Part shown: positions 1 to 7,707 of the stretch, piece after piece | Numbering within the stretch: position 1 is the first letter of the stretch | Layout of the letters: every line of letters starts with the position of its first letter | Source: Blastocatellia bacterium | GTDB taxonomy: Bacteria; Acidobacteriota; Blastocatellia; Chloracidobacteriales; Chloracidobacteriaceae | Direction: 5' to 3' | DNA length: 50,398 nt | Assembly (NCBI GenBank): GCA_019695185.1 | Contig: JAIBAN010000060.1 | Location: forward strand, 1-50,398 | Program-made: the position numbers and the translations under genes | The notes under the pieces: generated by a model | Database searches by the model: none | What the model saw: only the letters and a program-made list of their open reading frames with translations | What the model was told of the DNA's origin: nothing

Positions 1-250
1 TTCAGGGTTCAGGGTTCAGTGTTCAGGGTTCAGGGTTCAGGGTTCAGGGTTCAGGGTTCAGGGTTCAGGGTTCAGGGTTCAGGGTTCAGGGTTCAGGGTT
101 TTCGAATATTGAACTTTGAGATTTTGAATCAAGGTTCAAAACCCAAAACCCAAAACCCAAAACCCAAAACCCAAACTCAAAACCCAAAACCCAAAACTCA
201 AAACTCAGAACTCAGAACTCAGAATTCAGAACTCAAAACTCAAAACCCAA
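1..250. repeat. GGGTTCA heptamer array with degenerate inverted partner
   Basis: Positions 1-101 are a nearly perfect tandem run of GGGTTCA. After a core of about 30 bases, positions 133-249 carry runs of AAAACCC and related AACTCAG units, roughly the reverse complement of the first arm. The second arm ends about 25 bases before the start of the histidine kinase gene. The left edge is cut by the window. Confidence 0.9.
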
Positions 251-272
251 AACTCCTGTGTCGTGAACCACC

Positions 273-2561
273 ATGAACAGCACGCTCCAATTGATTTTTC
301 CTTTTCTACAATTGTATGCCGTGCTGTTTTTGATTTTATTTGCCCATCGCTTGCGGGAAAGCCAGGGGTTGGCCCCTTTGTTTCTGCTGCTTGGCGGGCT
401 GGAAATTTTTGTGACTGTGACCACCGCTGTCTGGGTTCGTTTCGAGGTGGGTGGTTTTTCATTTTTAAGCGGTTCGACAACTTTTTTTGCCGTTGGATTC
501 ACGGGTGTTTTATTGGTTTATTTGTGTGATGGCACCCTCAAAGCCCGGCATTTGATTTTTTCCATCATTGGGCTCCAGGCCGCCTGTGCTCTGTGGCGCA
601 TCCTGGTTTTTGGGCAAATTCAGCTTCCCGGAACCGTCACTATTGCAGCCAACAGCGACGTTTTAAACCATTTGTTTGTTCCTGATTTACGCCTCAATGT
701 GGCATCAGCGATTGCCCGCCTGGTGGCTTTGTTTGCTTTTGTGATTTTCTATCAATGGCTGGCCAATACCTTTGGCAATTGGCCTTTCATGATGAAAATT
801 TTTCTGGCCACGGCGTTTGCTCTGATTTTATGCGATACCTTGTTCTTTACGTTGGGCATGGTTGAAACCGCTCGATTCTGGGCCAATTACACAGGCAGTG
901 TGATGACCCGCCCGGTCACCGCAGCACTGGTCAGTCCAGTTTTGGCCGTATATTTGCGGCACCTGCTCAAGTATCGCTCCAGCGAGGATTTACGAAGTCC
1001 GACGGATATTTTGCAGAGCAACAAGGCGCTCATGACTTCCTTGGCGGAATCGGAATCCCGCTTTGAAAATCTGTTTGAGAATGCCAATGAGCTGATTTAC
1101 GTGGTGGACCCCGAAACCAAATTGATTGTCAACGCCAACCAACATGCCTTCCGGACTTTGGGTTATGGCGAAGAGGGAATCCGGAACTGCCTGATTTTTG
1201 ACCTGCACGCCTCTGATGCCCAAACCCAAATTGAACAATTACTGGGCCAGGTAACGACGGAAAAAGGCCAATCTCTTTCAGTTGACACAGTGGTGAAATG
1301 TGCTGATGGGCGCAACCTCCCGGTTGCGTTGCGAGCGTATCAGGCCATGTTCAAGGGAAAATCCTGTGTGGTCTTTTTGGCCAACGACATTACTGAACGA
1401 AAGCAGGCATTGGAATCGTTGCGCCGGGCCAACCAGCTTAAAGACGAGTTACTGCAAAACGTGTCGCATGAGTTACGAACACCGCTGACCGCCATTTTGG
1501 GCTGGAGCGAATTGATTGTTTCAGACGCGATTGATGACCATCACAAGCAAATCGGCGGACAGGAAATCAAAGATGCTTCGGAAAAATTGCTGCAACTGGT
1601 TAGCGACCTGCTTGATTTATCGAAAATCGAGCATGGCACCATGGAACTGGAAACCGAACTTGAGGATGTCAACAGCCCCATTCATGCTGCCTATCGGCTG
1701 CTTTCCTTTGCTGCCCGGAACAAAGGGGTAACCCTGAAAATGGATTTGACGGAGCCTTTGCCTCTGGTTCAGCTTGACCTGCTGCGGACCCGTCAAATTG
1801 TTCAGCATCTGCTTTCAAACGCCATCAAATTTACGGGTGCCGGCGGCACGGTTGCCATTCAATCAAAATCAGCCGGTAACTTTGTTGAAATTGCGGTGGC
1901 GGATACCGGCGTGGGGATCCGTCCGCAGGCATTACCCTATATTTTCAACCAGTTTCAACAAGGTGACGGCTCGGCCACCAGGACTTTCGGCGGGACCGGA
2001 GTTGGTCTCGCTCTGGTCAAATCACTGGTGGAACTGCATGGCGGTACCATTTCAGTTGACAGCACATTGGGCAAGGGCAGCGTTTTTACCGTTCGGTTGC
2101 CAGTTCCCCGCACTGGCGCAACCGCTTCCGCTCCTCTGAAAAAACAACCAACCACCATTTCCGGCTCTTTCAAAGCAGCCGTCTCGGCGGCTGGCAAGCC
2201 AACTATTCTGATTATTGATGATGACCAGGAACTCCTCAAACTGGTTGGAACCATCGTGGAAGGGGCTGATTGCCGGACCATCCTGGCCGGTAGTGCCCGT
2301 GAAGGCTTGGCGGCCATCCGGAACCATGTTCCCCGTTTAATTCTGCTTGATATCGGGATGCCTGAAATGGACGGCTTCACCGCTTTTACCGAACTCCGCA
2401 AAGATTCCCGCCTGGACAAAACCAAAATTGTCGCCCTCACCGCATTTGCCAGCCTCAAAGACCGGGAACGGATTATGAAACACGGGTTTGACGAGTTTGT
2501 GCCGAAACCGTTCAAACGTGACCAATTGCTTTCAGTTCTGGAGCGGTTGCTGGCCAAGTAA
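273..2561 (+). CDS. membrane-bound hybrid sensor histidine kinase with C-terminal receiver
   Basis: A 762-residue two-component sensor. About seven hydrophobic segments fill residues 4-230, so sensing is probably within the membrane. A PAS domain follows at about 260-380 (it contains NANELIYVVDPETKL). The HisKA domain has the phospho-acceptor His399 in NVSHELRTPLTAILG. The HATPase_c domain (about 500-610) has an N box (LLSNAIKF) and G boxes (DTGVGI, GGTGVGLALV). A receiver domain at about 645-760 has acidic DDD, phospho-acceptor Asp693 in LLDIGMPEMDG and the Lys in PKPF. All catalytic motifs look intact. No DNA-binding output domain is fused and no response regulator gene is adjacent, so the downstream partner is unknown. 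The ATG at 273 gives a full N-terminal membrane segment. Confidence 0.93.
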   Translation: MNSTLQLIFPFLQLYAVLFLILFAHRLRESQGLAPLFLLLGGLEIFVTVTTAVWVRFEVGGFSFLSGSTTFFAVGFTGVLLVYLCDGTLKARHLIFSIIGLQAACALWRILVFGQIQLPGTVTIAANSDVLNHLFVPDLRLNVASAIARLVALFAFVIFYQWLANTFGNWPFMMKIFLATAFALILCDTLFFTLGMVETARFWANYTGSVMTRPVTAALVSPVLAVYLRHLLKYRSSEDLRSPTDILQSNKALMTSLAESESRFENLFENANELIYVVDPETKLIVNANQHAFRTLGYGEEGIRNCLIFDLHASDAQTQIEQLLGQVTTEKGQSLSVDTVVKCADGRNLPVALRAYQAMFKGKSCVVFLANDITERKQALESLRRANQLKDELLQNVSHELRTPLTAILGWSELIVSDAIDDHHKQIGGQEIKDASEKLLQLVSDLLDLSKIEHGTMELETELEDVNSPIHAAYRLLSFAARNKGVTLKMDLTEPLPLVQLDLLRTRQIVQHLLSNAIKFTGAGGTVAIQSKSAGNFVEIAVADTGVGIRPQALPYIFNQFQQGDGSATRTFGGTGVGLALVKSLVELHGGTISVDSTLGKGSVFTVRLPVPRTGATASAPLKKQPTTISGSFKAAVSAAGKPTILIIDDDQELLKLVGTIVEGADCRTILAGSAREGLAAIRNHVPRLILLDIGMPEMDGFTAFTELRKDSRLDKTKIVALTAFASLKDRERIMKHGFDEFVPKPFKRDQLLSVLERLLAK

Positions 2562-2662
2562 AAAGTGGCGTGCCAACCGGTTACGATGAGCGGGTTATGG
2601 AAAAAAACGAATTCTTGCTGTAACCTCCCGGAAAGCTCGATGATACAACCAACCATACAATT

Positions 2663-2821
2663 TCAGGGTTCAGGGTTCAGGGTTCAGGGTTTTTCAATTT
2701 GAAAATTGAGAGTTGAGTATTGAAAGTCAAGTCAAGCCTTATTTCTCAGATGTTCAAAAACCCTGAACCCTGAACCCTGAACCCTGAACCCTGAACCCTA
2801 GACCCTGGACCCTAAACCCTA
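2663..2821. repeat. inverted pair of GGGTTCA arrays
   Basis: The left arm at 2663-2691 is GGGTTCA in tandem. The right arm at 2761-2821 is the reverse complement (CCCTGAA), decaying to CCCTAGA and CCCTAAA. The core of about 70 bases is AT-rich and codes for nothing. The arms could form a long hairpin between the kinase and DUF1611 genes. Confidence 0.9.
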
Positions 2822-2839
2822 ATTGAAAAGAGGTGCAGC

Positions 2840-3967
2840 ATGGATGGAACAGCACTGATTTTATGTGAAGGTGCGTTTGGAACCCCGGCGGGAAAAACAG
2901 CTCATGGACTGGTTCGTTTTACGGAACGCTATAAAATTCTCGGTGTGATTGATTCAAAACATGCTGGCTGCGATGCGGGGGTGGTGCTTGATGGTCAACC
3001 CAGTGGCGTGCCGGTTTTTGGAACGCTTTCCCAGGCTTTTGAAGCGCTTGACCAGCGTCCGGAATACCTCGTGCTGGGTTTTGCTCCCACTGGAGACAAA
3101 CTTTCACCGCAACACCGGCAAATCATCCGGCAGGCAATCCACTTAGGGATGAACATTGATAGCGGTCTCCGGTTGCTTCTGACTGAAGATGCCGAGTTTC
3201 CGGGTCTGGCTCAGTTGCGCGGCATCCAGTTGCGGGATGTTCGGAAACCGGTGGAGCGTCGGCATTTACATACCTTCACCGGGCGCATCAGCGAGGTCAA
3301 TTGCACTAAAATTGCCGTTCTGGGAACCGATGCGCTGGTTGGCAAACGCACAACCGCCGTTCACTTGCGCCGCTCCCTGCGTGCCATCGGGCTCAAATCC
3401 ATCCTGATTGGAACGGGGCAGACCGCTTGGCTACAGGGCATGAAATACTGTGTGATTGCCGATACAGTGCCGAGCTATCACCTGACGGGCGAAATTGAGC
3501 ACATGATTTGCGAAGCCTATGAACAGGAACAGCCGGATGTAATTATACTGGAAGGGCAGGGAAGTCTGACCGACCCGTTGCGGCCCGGTGGACTGGAACT
3601 ACTGTGTGCCGGACGGCCCGACGCCATCATTATTCAACATGCGCCAAAGCGAAAATTTCATACCCACCTGGAGAAATTCCCGCTGATTCCGCTCGCCAAT
3701 GAAATTCAGGCGCTCCAGCTTCTGACCGAGCACCCGGTGATTGCCATCACGCTCAATCACGAAGGCATGAACCCGGAGGAAATGGCTGAGTTCATCCGGC
3801 AATATGAAGCTGATTTCAAAATTCCAACCATGGATGTGCTCAAGGATGGAACCGTCAAACTGGTTGATACGGTTCTGACCCATTTCCCGCCATTGTATGA
3901 CAAAGTTCGGACAGTCTGGGAACATACCAAAGGAGTTGGGCTGAATGTCACGCAGGAAATTCGCTGA
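2840..3967 (+). CDS. DUF1611 family protein (DgcN-like)
   Basis: A 375-residue cytosolic protein of the DUF1611 family. It has an N-terminal Rossmann-like half (about 1-140) and a C-terminal P-loop-like half with GTDALVGKRTT at residues 162-172 (Lys169) and an acidic strand DVIILEGQGSL. Family members have been described as D-glutamate N-acetyltransferases (DgcN), usually paired with an enolase-superfamily racemase (DgcA or dipeptide epimerase). No such partner gene is adjacent here, so the exact reaction is uncertain. The ATG at 2840 follows a GAGGTG ribosome binding site. The next gene overlaps its 3' end by 23 bases, implying co-transcription. Confidence 0.8.
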   Translation: MDGTALILCEGAFGTPAGKTAHGLVRFTERYKILGVIDSKHAGCDAGVVLDGQPSGVPVFGTLSQAFEALDQRPEYLVLGFAPTGDKLSPQHRQIIRQAIHLGMNIDSGLRLLLTEDAEFPGLAQLRGIQLRDVRKPVERRHLHTFTGRISEVNCTKIAVLGTDALVGKRTTAVHLRRSLRAIGLKSILIGTGQTAWLQGMKYCVIADTVPSYHLTGEIEHMICEAYEQEQPDVIILEGQGSLTDPLRPGGLELLCAGRPDAIIIQHAPKRKFHTHLEKFPLIPLANEIQALQLLTEHPVIAITLNHEGMNPEEMAEFIRQYEADFKIPTMDVLKDGTVKLVDTVLTHFPPLYDKVRTVWEHTKGVGLNVTQEIR

Positions 3968-4232
3968 AGCTGAGATTGAGGCTGCCTTGAAGTTGGTGCC
4001 TGATTGGGAACAGAAAGACGCGGCCATCGTCCGGGTCTTTCAATTCACTGATTTCAAAGAAGCCATGGTTTTTGTTAATCAAGTGGCGGAACTGGCTGAA
4101 GCCGCCGACCATCATCCGGACATCACCATCAACTGGAATCGGGTCACGCTGCTGTTGACCACCCATGACCGGGGCGGGTTGACCCAACTTGATTTCGACC
4201 TGGCCGGGAAAATTGATGGAATTGAGAATTGA
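3945..4232 (+). CDS. phhB: 4a-hydroxytetrahydrobiopterin dehydratase (pterin carbinolamine dehydratase)
   Basis: A 95-residue protein matching the pterin-4a-carbinolamine dehydratase family in length and motifs: ADHHPDITINWNRV carries the paired histidines of the active site and the conserved Trp, and the N-terminal half ends in VFQFTDFKEAM. It dehydrates 4a-hydroxy-tetrahydropterin during recycling of the cofactor of aromatic amino acid hydroxylases; some homologues serve molybdopterin metabolism. It starts inside the end of the DUF1611 gene (23-base overlap). Its last codons and stop (IEN, stop) are encoded by the first copies of the AATTGAG array that follows, so the native C terminus may have been rewritten by the repeat. 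Confidence 0.88.
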   Translation: MSRRKFAEAEIEAALKLVPDWEQKDAAIVRVFQFTDFKEAMVFVNQVAELAEAADHHPDITINWNRVTLLLTTHDRGGLTQLDFDLAGKIDGIEN

Positions 4233-4405
4233 GAATTGAGAATTGAGAATTGAGAATGTGATTTCTGTTAGAAAGTAATTCGATATTCTGAAAATCAGGC
4301 CCTTTCAATCCTGGATTCAGTTTGAAGAAGGTTTTCAAACATTCCACGTCGGAATTCTCAATTCTCAATTCTCAATTCTCAATTCTCAGTTCTCAATTCT
4401 CAATT
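4220..4405. repeat. inverted pair of AATTGAG arrays between convergent genes
   Basis: Left arm 4220-4257 is GAATTGA in tandem; right arm 4352-4405 is the complement (CAATTCT). The two arms reach into the 3' ends of both convergent genes. The pterin dehydratase and the MFS exporter both end with the codons for IEN followed by TGA, each read from one arm. The 95-base core shows no gene. Confidence 0.92.
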
Positions 4406-5696
4406 GATTCAAGGCAGCTTCCTCGGCGGCTTTGTGGGCCAATCCTTCGTGACCTTGATAGTGGTAAAAGCGGGGCAGGAGCCACACCAGCACCCCGGAA
4501 CCGAGCACACATAAAACACCGCCGGACACAATCGAAGCCTGCAAGCCAAAACAACTTGCCACCAGTCCGGCCTCGGCATTGCCCAGGTACGGACCAGTCA
4601 GGTAACTCAGCATCTCAATCCCAGCCAGTCGCCCACGATAATGGTCAGGAATCGTCTGATTCCAGATGGTCATGCGAAACAGCCCACTGACATTGTCAGC
4701 TCCTCCGGCCAGTGCCAGAAAAAACAGGGCCAGCCACAAGTTCTGGGAAAGACCGAAACCCACAATGGCCAGGCCCCAGACGGCGGCAGCCCAGGCCACC
4801 GCCCGGCCATGTCGCTCGACCCGCTCCGTCCATCCCGAAGTCAGGGAAACCACCAGACTGCCCACCGCCGGCATGGAATAGAGCAGACCCACTGAAATTT
4901 TCAAATGGTCAGCCATGGCCGGAAAGAGGGCCAGCGGCATTCCAAAAAACATGGCATTGATGTCAATCAAATAGGTTCCCAATAATTCCTGCCGGCTGCG
5001 GGCATAGCGCCAGCCTTCCCTGATGGATTGCAAACTGGGTGGTTCGGTGGAACTGGGTGGCGGAACCGTCTTGAGCAAGGCAATCATTCCAACTGAAAAA
5101 ACAAAGGTGGCGGCATCCAGCCCGTATGCCACAGCCGCTCCGGCCTGACTGGCAAGTACCCCGCCAATGGCCGGACCCACAATAAAATTAAAGCTGTAGC
5201 GAAAGGTGGAAAGCGCGGCTACGGCTGGTTGCAGTTCCGGAGCCACAATCCGAGGTGTCAGGGCTTCCAGCGCAGGGCGATGAATGCCATTGATGGCTGC
5301 AAAACAGGCCGCAATCAGAAAGATGAGCCAGACTTGCGGATGTGGCAGCAGGGCATTTGCCATCAGTCCCAGGCAACCAAGTACCAATACCACTTCCGCC
5401 AGGAAAATCAGCCTGCGCCGGTCCACCGCATCGGCCAATGCACCTCCAATCAGTGACATGAAAAACATTGGCACAAACTCGGCTACACCCAGCATTCCCA
5501 CTGCAAACGAGGATTTGGTCAACTGATACATCTGCCACGGAAGCACCACATAGCTGACGGCAGACCCAAAGCCCGAAACGAACTGACCCAGATAGAGCAC
5601 CCGAAATTCACGTGAAACTTTGAGGGGTGTCAGGTCCACTGCCAGGGCACTCAAAAAGTTTTTCTTTTCTGTCGAATTTGATTCCATTGATTCCAA
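4386..5696 (-). CDS. MFS efflux transporter (MFS_3, EntS-like)
   Basis: A 436-residue major facilitator with about 12 membrane segments. The first segment is followed by FGSAVSYVVLPWQMYQL, and the loop between segments 2 and 3 has the MFS signature as GGALADAVDRRRLI. This resembles the MFS_3 group (enterobactin exporter EntS and macrolide efflux relatives). The substrate cannot be read from sequence. The gene converges on the pterin dehydratase across an AATTGAG array pair, and its last residues (LRIEN) and stop come from that array. It starts at ATG 5696; a shorter in-frame start a few codons downstream is possible. Confidence 0.85.
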   Translation of the reverse strand: MESMESNSTEKKNFLSALAVDLTPLKVSREFRVLYLGQFVSGFGSAVSYVVLPWQMYQLTKSSFAVGMLGVAEFVPMFFMSLIGGALADAVDRRRLIFLAEVVLVLGCLGLMANALLPHPQVWLIFLIAACFAAINGIHRPALEALTPRIVAPELQPAVAALSTFRYSFNFIVGPAIGGVLASQAGAAVAYGLDAATFVFSVGMIALLKTVPPPSSTEPPSLQSIREGWRYARSRQELLGTYLIDINAMFFGMPLALFPAMADHLKISVGLLYSMPAVGSLVVSLTSGWTERVERHGRAVAWAAAVWGLAIVGFGLSQNLWLALFFLALAGGADNVSGLFRMTIWNQTIPDHYRGRLAGIEMLSYLTGPYLGNAEAGLVASCFGLQASIVSGGVLCVLGSGVLVWLLPRFYHYQGHEGLAHKAAEEAALNQLRIEN

Positions 5697-5756
5697 AGTT
5701 TTTCAGATGAATGTACTGGGAGCGGCACAACAACCCACCACCCCAATTCAAAATAA

Positions 5757-5800
5757 ACTCAGTCCTCAGTCCTCAGTCCTGAAATGTGATTCTCAGTCCT
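5757..5800. repeat. TCCTCAG heptamer array
   Basis: Tandem CAGTCCT units at 5757-5781 with one more copy at 5792-5800, lying between the starts and ends of two minus-strand genes. No clear inverted partner is present, so this is a single-arm copy. The final unit reaches the stop region of the membrane protein gene. Confidence 0.85.
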
Positions 5801-7397
5801 TTTGTTCTTCGTTCGTCCAGCGTTCGCTTTCCTGAGCCGGGTTGAACCGCAATGGAAAGGTAACAGTTCCGGTTTGAACCCGGTACACCGCCATCTGATA
5901 GCCGGGAACGGTTTGGGCCAGGGGAATTCCCCACAGGACCGGTTTGACCGGGGAAAAATCAGAGTAAATTAGGTCGAATCCTTCAATTTTGGGAGGTTTC
6001 AGCACTTTGTACCCATCCTGTTGCAGGACCAGATAGCGTCCGCCGCCTCGCACGTAGGGAGCCAATCCAAACGGTTTCCTGATTTGATAAAGCGTCGGCA
6101 GGTTTTCCGTTGTGGCCCATAATCCGCCGGTGACGCCAACGGGGCCGGTATTTTCGGCCAGCAAATCGGCCATCCGGCTGCGGGCGACCGAAAGCGGGAC
6201 CCCACCCGCCGTTCGGTGAACTTGATATAACGCCAGATACCGGCCAAATCCCAAGGCTGAGATTGCCAACACCGAAACCACCGTGACCAGCCCCAGTTTG
6301 AAGCACATGGTTTCATTCATAACCAGGGCTTCAAACCTCAGCCAGCCCCACAGCACCGCACAATACCCCAATGGCAACAGCGCCATGAGATAATAAAGCT
6401 GGCTTGGACGGGAGAGGCACAGTTGCCAGGTCAACCCCAAAGCCAAAATCGTGCCGGTTAGAAACCCGGCCTTGGTTTGGATTCCAGACCGGTTTTCTCT
6501 TATCCAGAATGCCATCGCTCCTCCAGCCAGCCCGGCTGGAAGCAAAAAGAGCGGCGTGGCTCCGAAGGTCACGAAATAGGTGACCAAATCATGCAGTGAA
6601 GGAATCGGAGGGCCACCGTAAACGAGCATTCCCTTGTAGAAAACAAGGTGCAGCCATTCCGAAAATCCGTAGGGGTAGAGACTGAGGAACCCAACGCCAA
6701 ATATGGCTCCACCCAGTGCAAAGGCTTTTCCCAGTTCGAAGACCACTGCCCGGAACGTTTGGTTCCCGCAGCGATACGTCAGAAAACAGACGCCTGCCAG
6801 GGCAGCCGGAGCCGGGTTCGTCAGGGCGAGCAACGGGAAAAATCCTCCGATTGCCAGCCACCGCCACCGTTCGGGCAACAGGGTCCAGGTCAGACAGAAT
6901 CCGGCCAGGAGCAGCAGGGAAAAGGGTTCCGGACGCCCGGCCAGACCTGCCAGATAGGTGCTGAAACTCCACAGCATGGCACCGCAGACCGCCACCGTAG
7001 GCCAGCGAACCGGCTTGGGCTCGGCCCAGCAGGTAGCCAGCCGAATGAGTGTCCACAGCATCAGACCCAGCGTTACCGTGTTGAGCAGGGCGTTCCAGCG
7101 ATAGAGGTCAAGCGCCGTTCCGCCGGCCATGAGGTGCCCCACCACAATTTGATACAGGAATCCGTGAGCATTAAATGCACCTTTCCCTGAAGGGTCAAAA
7201 AAGAGGTGATAGGTGACAAAGGTATTGGTCAACCCGCGCCCCGCGGCCACGTTGATAATGGCGGGCATAAACGTGGTGGCATCGCCCTGATAGACCGGCA
7301 AACCGGCCCCGGCCAGCAGAAAAAAACCGCCGGAAATCAGAAACCAGTTAAAGACCAGAAAAAAAAGCTGCGGTTTTTTCATGTTGCTGGCTGGCAT
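5793..7397 (-). CDS. polytopic membrane protein, possible GT-C/ArnT-like glycosyltransferase
   Basis: About 535 residues with ten or more hydrophobic segments and a large C-terminal soluble part. The first extracytoplasmic loop (PVYQGDATTFMPAI) carries an Asp, as in GT-C fold enzymes (PMT/ArnT, GT39), which transfer sugars from polyprenyl-phosphate donors. The similarity is only at the level of layout, so a specific reaction is not claimed. The open frame extends upstream to 7547, but that extension (GDKSPKTKAVTSP) is encoded by a dispersed hairpin repeat and is unlikely to be protein. I prefer the ATG at 7397, preceded by GAAAGG, or the one at 7382 (MKKPQLFF), which begins the first membrane segment. 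Confidence 0.65.
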   Translation of the reverse strand: MPASNMKKPQLFFLVFNWFLISGGFFLLAGAGLPVYQGDATTFMPAIINVAAGRGLTNTFVTYHLFFDPSGKGAFNAHGFLYQIVVGHLMAGGTALDLYRWNALLNTVTLGLMLWTLIRLATCWAEPKPVRWPTVAVCGAMLWSFSTYLAGLAGRPEPFSLLLLAGFCLTWTLLPERWRWLAIGGFFPLLALTNPAPAALAGVCFLTYRCGNQTFRAVVFELGKAFALGGAIFGVGFLSLYPYGFSEWLHLVFYKGMLVYGGPPIPSLHDLVTYFVTFGATPLFLLPAGLAGGAMAFWIRENRSGIQTKAGFLTGTILALGLTWQLCLSRPSQLYYLMALLPLGYCAVLWGWLRFEALVMNETMCFKLGLVTVVSVLAISALGFGRYLALYQVHRTAGGVPLSVARSRMADLLAENTGPVGVTGGLWATTENLPTLYQIRKPFGLAPYVRGGGRYLVLQQDGYKVLKPPKIEGFDLIYSDFSPVKPVLWGIPLAQTVPGYQMAVYRVQTGTVTFPLRFNPAQESERWTNEEQKD

Positions 7398-7442
7398 GAC
7401 CTTTCGTCTGAATATGGGAGCAGGTTTGGGGCAGTATGGAGT

Positions 7443-7530
7443 GCGGGGACTTGTCACCGCTTTGGTTTTCGGCGACTTGTCGCCGAATTTTGCTTTTGTA
7501 CTTTTTTCAGGTGGCGGCGGCAAGTTACCG
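7443..7530. repeat. cluster of related small hairpins (dispersed repeat)
   Basis: Three related palindromes lie side by side: an imperfect one at 7443-7460, a perfect one at 7468-7487 (arms TTCGGCGAC and GTCGCCGAA, 2-base loop) and a weaker one at about 7512-7528. All share a GGCGACTTGTCGCC-like core. This resembles a REP/BIME-type intergenic element located between two divergent genes. Confidence 0.6.
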
Positions 7531-7707
7531 CATTCCAATATTTCCAAACATCCTCACAGATACTTTTCGACCTGACCTGTCTTCTTCCCGCAGGCAGTCT
7601 CGGAAACATTCCGGCTGCTTCGCACTTGGCTGCGAACCACTGTATGATGGGCATCCGCCCAATTCAAAGGGGGCTGGCAACCCCTAACTTTCCGCGAGGA
7701 GCACACG

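Noticed and set aside
1..250. Tandem GGGTTCA resembling plant telomere repeats or a contaminating telomere
   Set aside because: The same unit recurs in many internal bacterial intergenic gaps with inverted partners, so it is an interspersed repeat, not a chromosome end.
6648..7190. 180-codon plus-strand open frame
   Set aside because: It is antisense to the polytopic membrane protein, with composition of a shadow frame (Gln/Gly/Pro-rich) and no domain.
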